A stretch of DNA of 6,573 bases from the NCBI GenBank assembly GCA_013202935.1, contig JABMRG010000163.1:1-6573 (forward strand), given 5' to 3'. Shown here one piece after another: positions 5,776 through 6,573 of the stretch. Under the pieces are notes generated by a model, which saw only the letters and a program-made list of their open reading frames with translations, searched no databases and was not told the origin of the DNA. The translations under genes were made by a program, and so were the position numbers. How positions within the stretch are numbered: position 1 is the stretch's first letter; each line of letters begins with the position of its first letter. The DNA comes from Candidatus Omnitrophota bacterium (GTDB taxonomy: Bacteria; Omnitrophota; Gorgyraeia; JABMRG01).

Positions 5776-6573
5776 TATTTTCGCTTTGTAAGAACTTGTG
5801 CTGTCTCTTGAGCTATTTCCAGTTCTTCATCAGTCGGTATAACCAAAACCTTTGCCTTTAAACTATAAAAAAATCTCCTTAGGTCTTTGGCTATTTTCGT
5901 TTTTATAAGAGGCACGTTTTCGCCGATACCGGCTGTCAATACTACCGCATCCAGACCATCCATACTCGCAGCATATGCGCCTATATACTTCTTTATCCTA
6001 TATAGGAAAATATCAAGAGCAAGTTTTGCGCGCGGCTTATTGGCCTTTACTGCTTTTAGTATATCCCTCATGTCATTACTTATTCCTGATACTCCAAGCA
6101 GCCCGCTCTTTTTATTTAACAGCTCATCCATAGATTTTGGGCTCATATGCCTCTTTTTCATCAAATAGAGTATAATCGCAGGGTCAATATCGCCAGAGCG
6201 GGTACCCATCAACAGCCCTTCTAATGGCGTAAAACCTAAACTGGTATCAATAGACTTTCCATTTTTAACAGCTGTAATGCTGCAGCCATTGCCAAGATGG
6301 CAGGTTATTATCTTTAAGCTTTTCAGATCTTTCTTTAATTCTTTCGCTGCCTCTTTTGCCACAAACTTATGGCTTGTTCCATGAAAACCATATTTTCTTA
6401 TCTTAAGGTCTTTATAGTACTCATAGGGTATGCCATAAATATATGATCCTCGGGGATCAAAATGTTCAATGAAACCGTTATTGGTAAATCCTAGTTCATA
6501 CTTTTCGTCTGTTCCATTATACACCTCTTCATATATCCCCAGGCTTCGAATGGCCCTCAGTGTTCCTCTTGAC
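5775..6573 (-). CDS. ackA: Acetate kinase, 5' part outside the window
   Basis: Acetate kinase interconverts acetate plus ATP with acetyl phosphate plus ADP, a cytoplasmic step of fermentation or acetate use. About 265 residues to the TAA stop are visible; the frame stays open to the right edge, so the start and the N-terminal GSSS and HRVVHGG motifs are not seen. A GTG at 6522-6524 is in frame but is probably internal. Present: GFHGTSH at 6369-6389 (active-site His), CHLGNGCS (phosphate site), PLEGLLMGTRSGDIDP (active-site Arg), and TAGIGENVP near the C-terminus (nucleotide site). The fold thus looks complete from GIPYEYY onward. Upstream, however, the frame reads GFTNNGFIEHFDPRGSYIYG where FDTAFHxTxPxxAYLY is expected, so the catalytic Asp segment is not recognisable. 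It is either a divergent lineage, a damaged gene or an assembly join. The stop overlaps the DUF177 start by one base. Confidence 0.82.
   Translation of the reverse strand, partial: SRGTLRAIRSLGIYEEVYNGTDEKYELGFTNNGFIEHFDPRGSYIYGIPYEYYKDLKIRKYGFHGTSHKFVAKEAAKELKKDLKSLKIITCHLGNGCSITAVKNGKSIDTSLGFTPLEGLLMGTRSGDIDPAIILYLMKKRHMSPKSMDELLNKKSGLLGVSGISNDMRDILKAVKANKPRAKLALDIFLYRIKKYIGAYAASMDGLDAVVLTAGIGENVPLIKTKIAKDLRRFFYSLKAKVLVIPTDEELEIAQETAQVLTKRK

Noticed and set aside
6522..6524. GTG as the true start of the acetate kinase gene
   Set aside because: The frame stays open upstream to the window edge, no Shine-Dalgarno site is clear, and a start here would drop the N-terminal domain that the family needs.

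Overview
The window looks like chromosomal DNA from a Gram-negative-type bacterium with moderately AT-rich DNA. It carries lipoprotein-maturation enzymes, a TraR/DksA-type RNA polymerase regulator, and a bacterial isoleucyl-tRNA synthetase with a C-terminal zinc finger. The protein styles and the ileS - TraR/DksA - lspA - lgt order would suit an uncultured PVC- or delta-proteobacteria-like lineage such as Candidatus Omnitrophota. That placement is an inference from general impression, not a proven assignment.

All seven genes lie on the minus strand and read from high to low coordinates: acetate kinase (5' part cut by the window edge), a DUF177/YceD protein, 5'-methylthioadenosine phosphorylase (mtnP), ileS, a TraR/DksA zinc-finger protein, lspA and lgt. 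Adjacent genes overlap by 1 or 13 bases or are separated by only 1 to 3 bases. They are therefore almost certainly one transcription unit, and most starts depend on translational coupling. No stretch above 300 bases lacks a gene. I see no promoter in the window; the main one must lie beyond the right edge.

The operon mixes acetate/ATP metabolism (ackA), a probable 23S rRNA/ribosome factor (DUF177), salvage of the polyamine/SAM by-product MTA (mtnP), translation (ileS), transcription control (TraR/DksA), and two steps of lipoprotein maturation (Lgt, then LspA). rpmF, the usual neighbour of DUF177, is absent.

The left end (about 1-158) is the accessory part. It is a compact array of two alternating 13-base words, GGGGACACTTCAC and GGGGACAGTTTAC, in both orientations, which can fold into a long two-step hairpin. 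It resembles REP/BIME-like palindromic repeats of the kind mobilised by REP-associated tyrosine transposases, but no transposase is in the window. The array runs into the 3' end of lgt and supplies its last codons and its stop codon. The other notable point is the visible N-terminal part of the acetate kinase, which does not show the expected FDTAFH catalytic segment although the rest of the enzyme looks intact.
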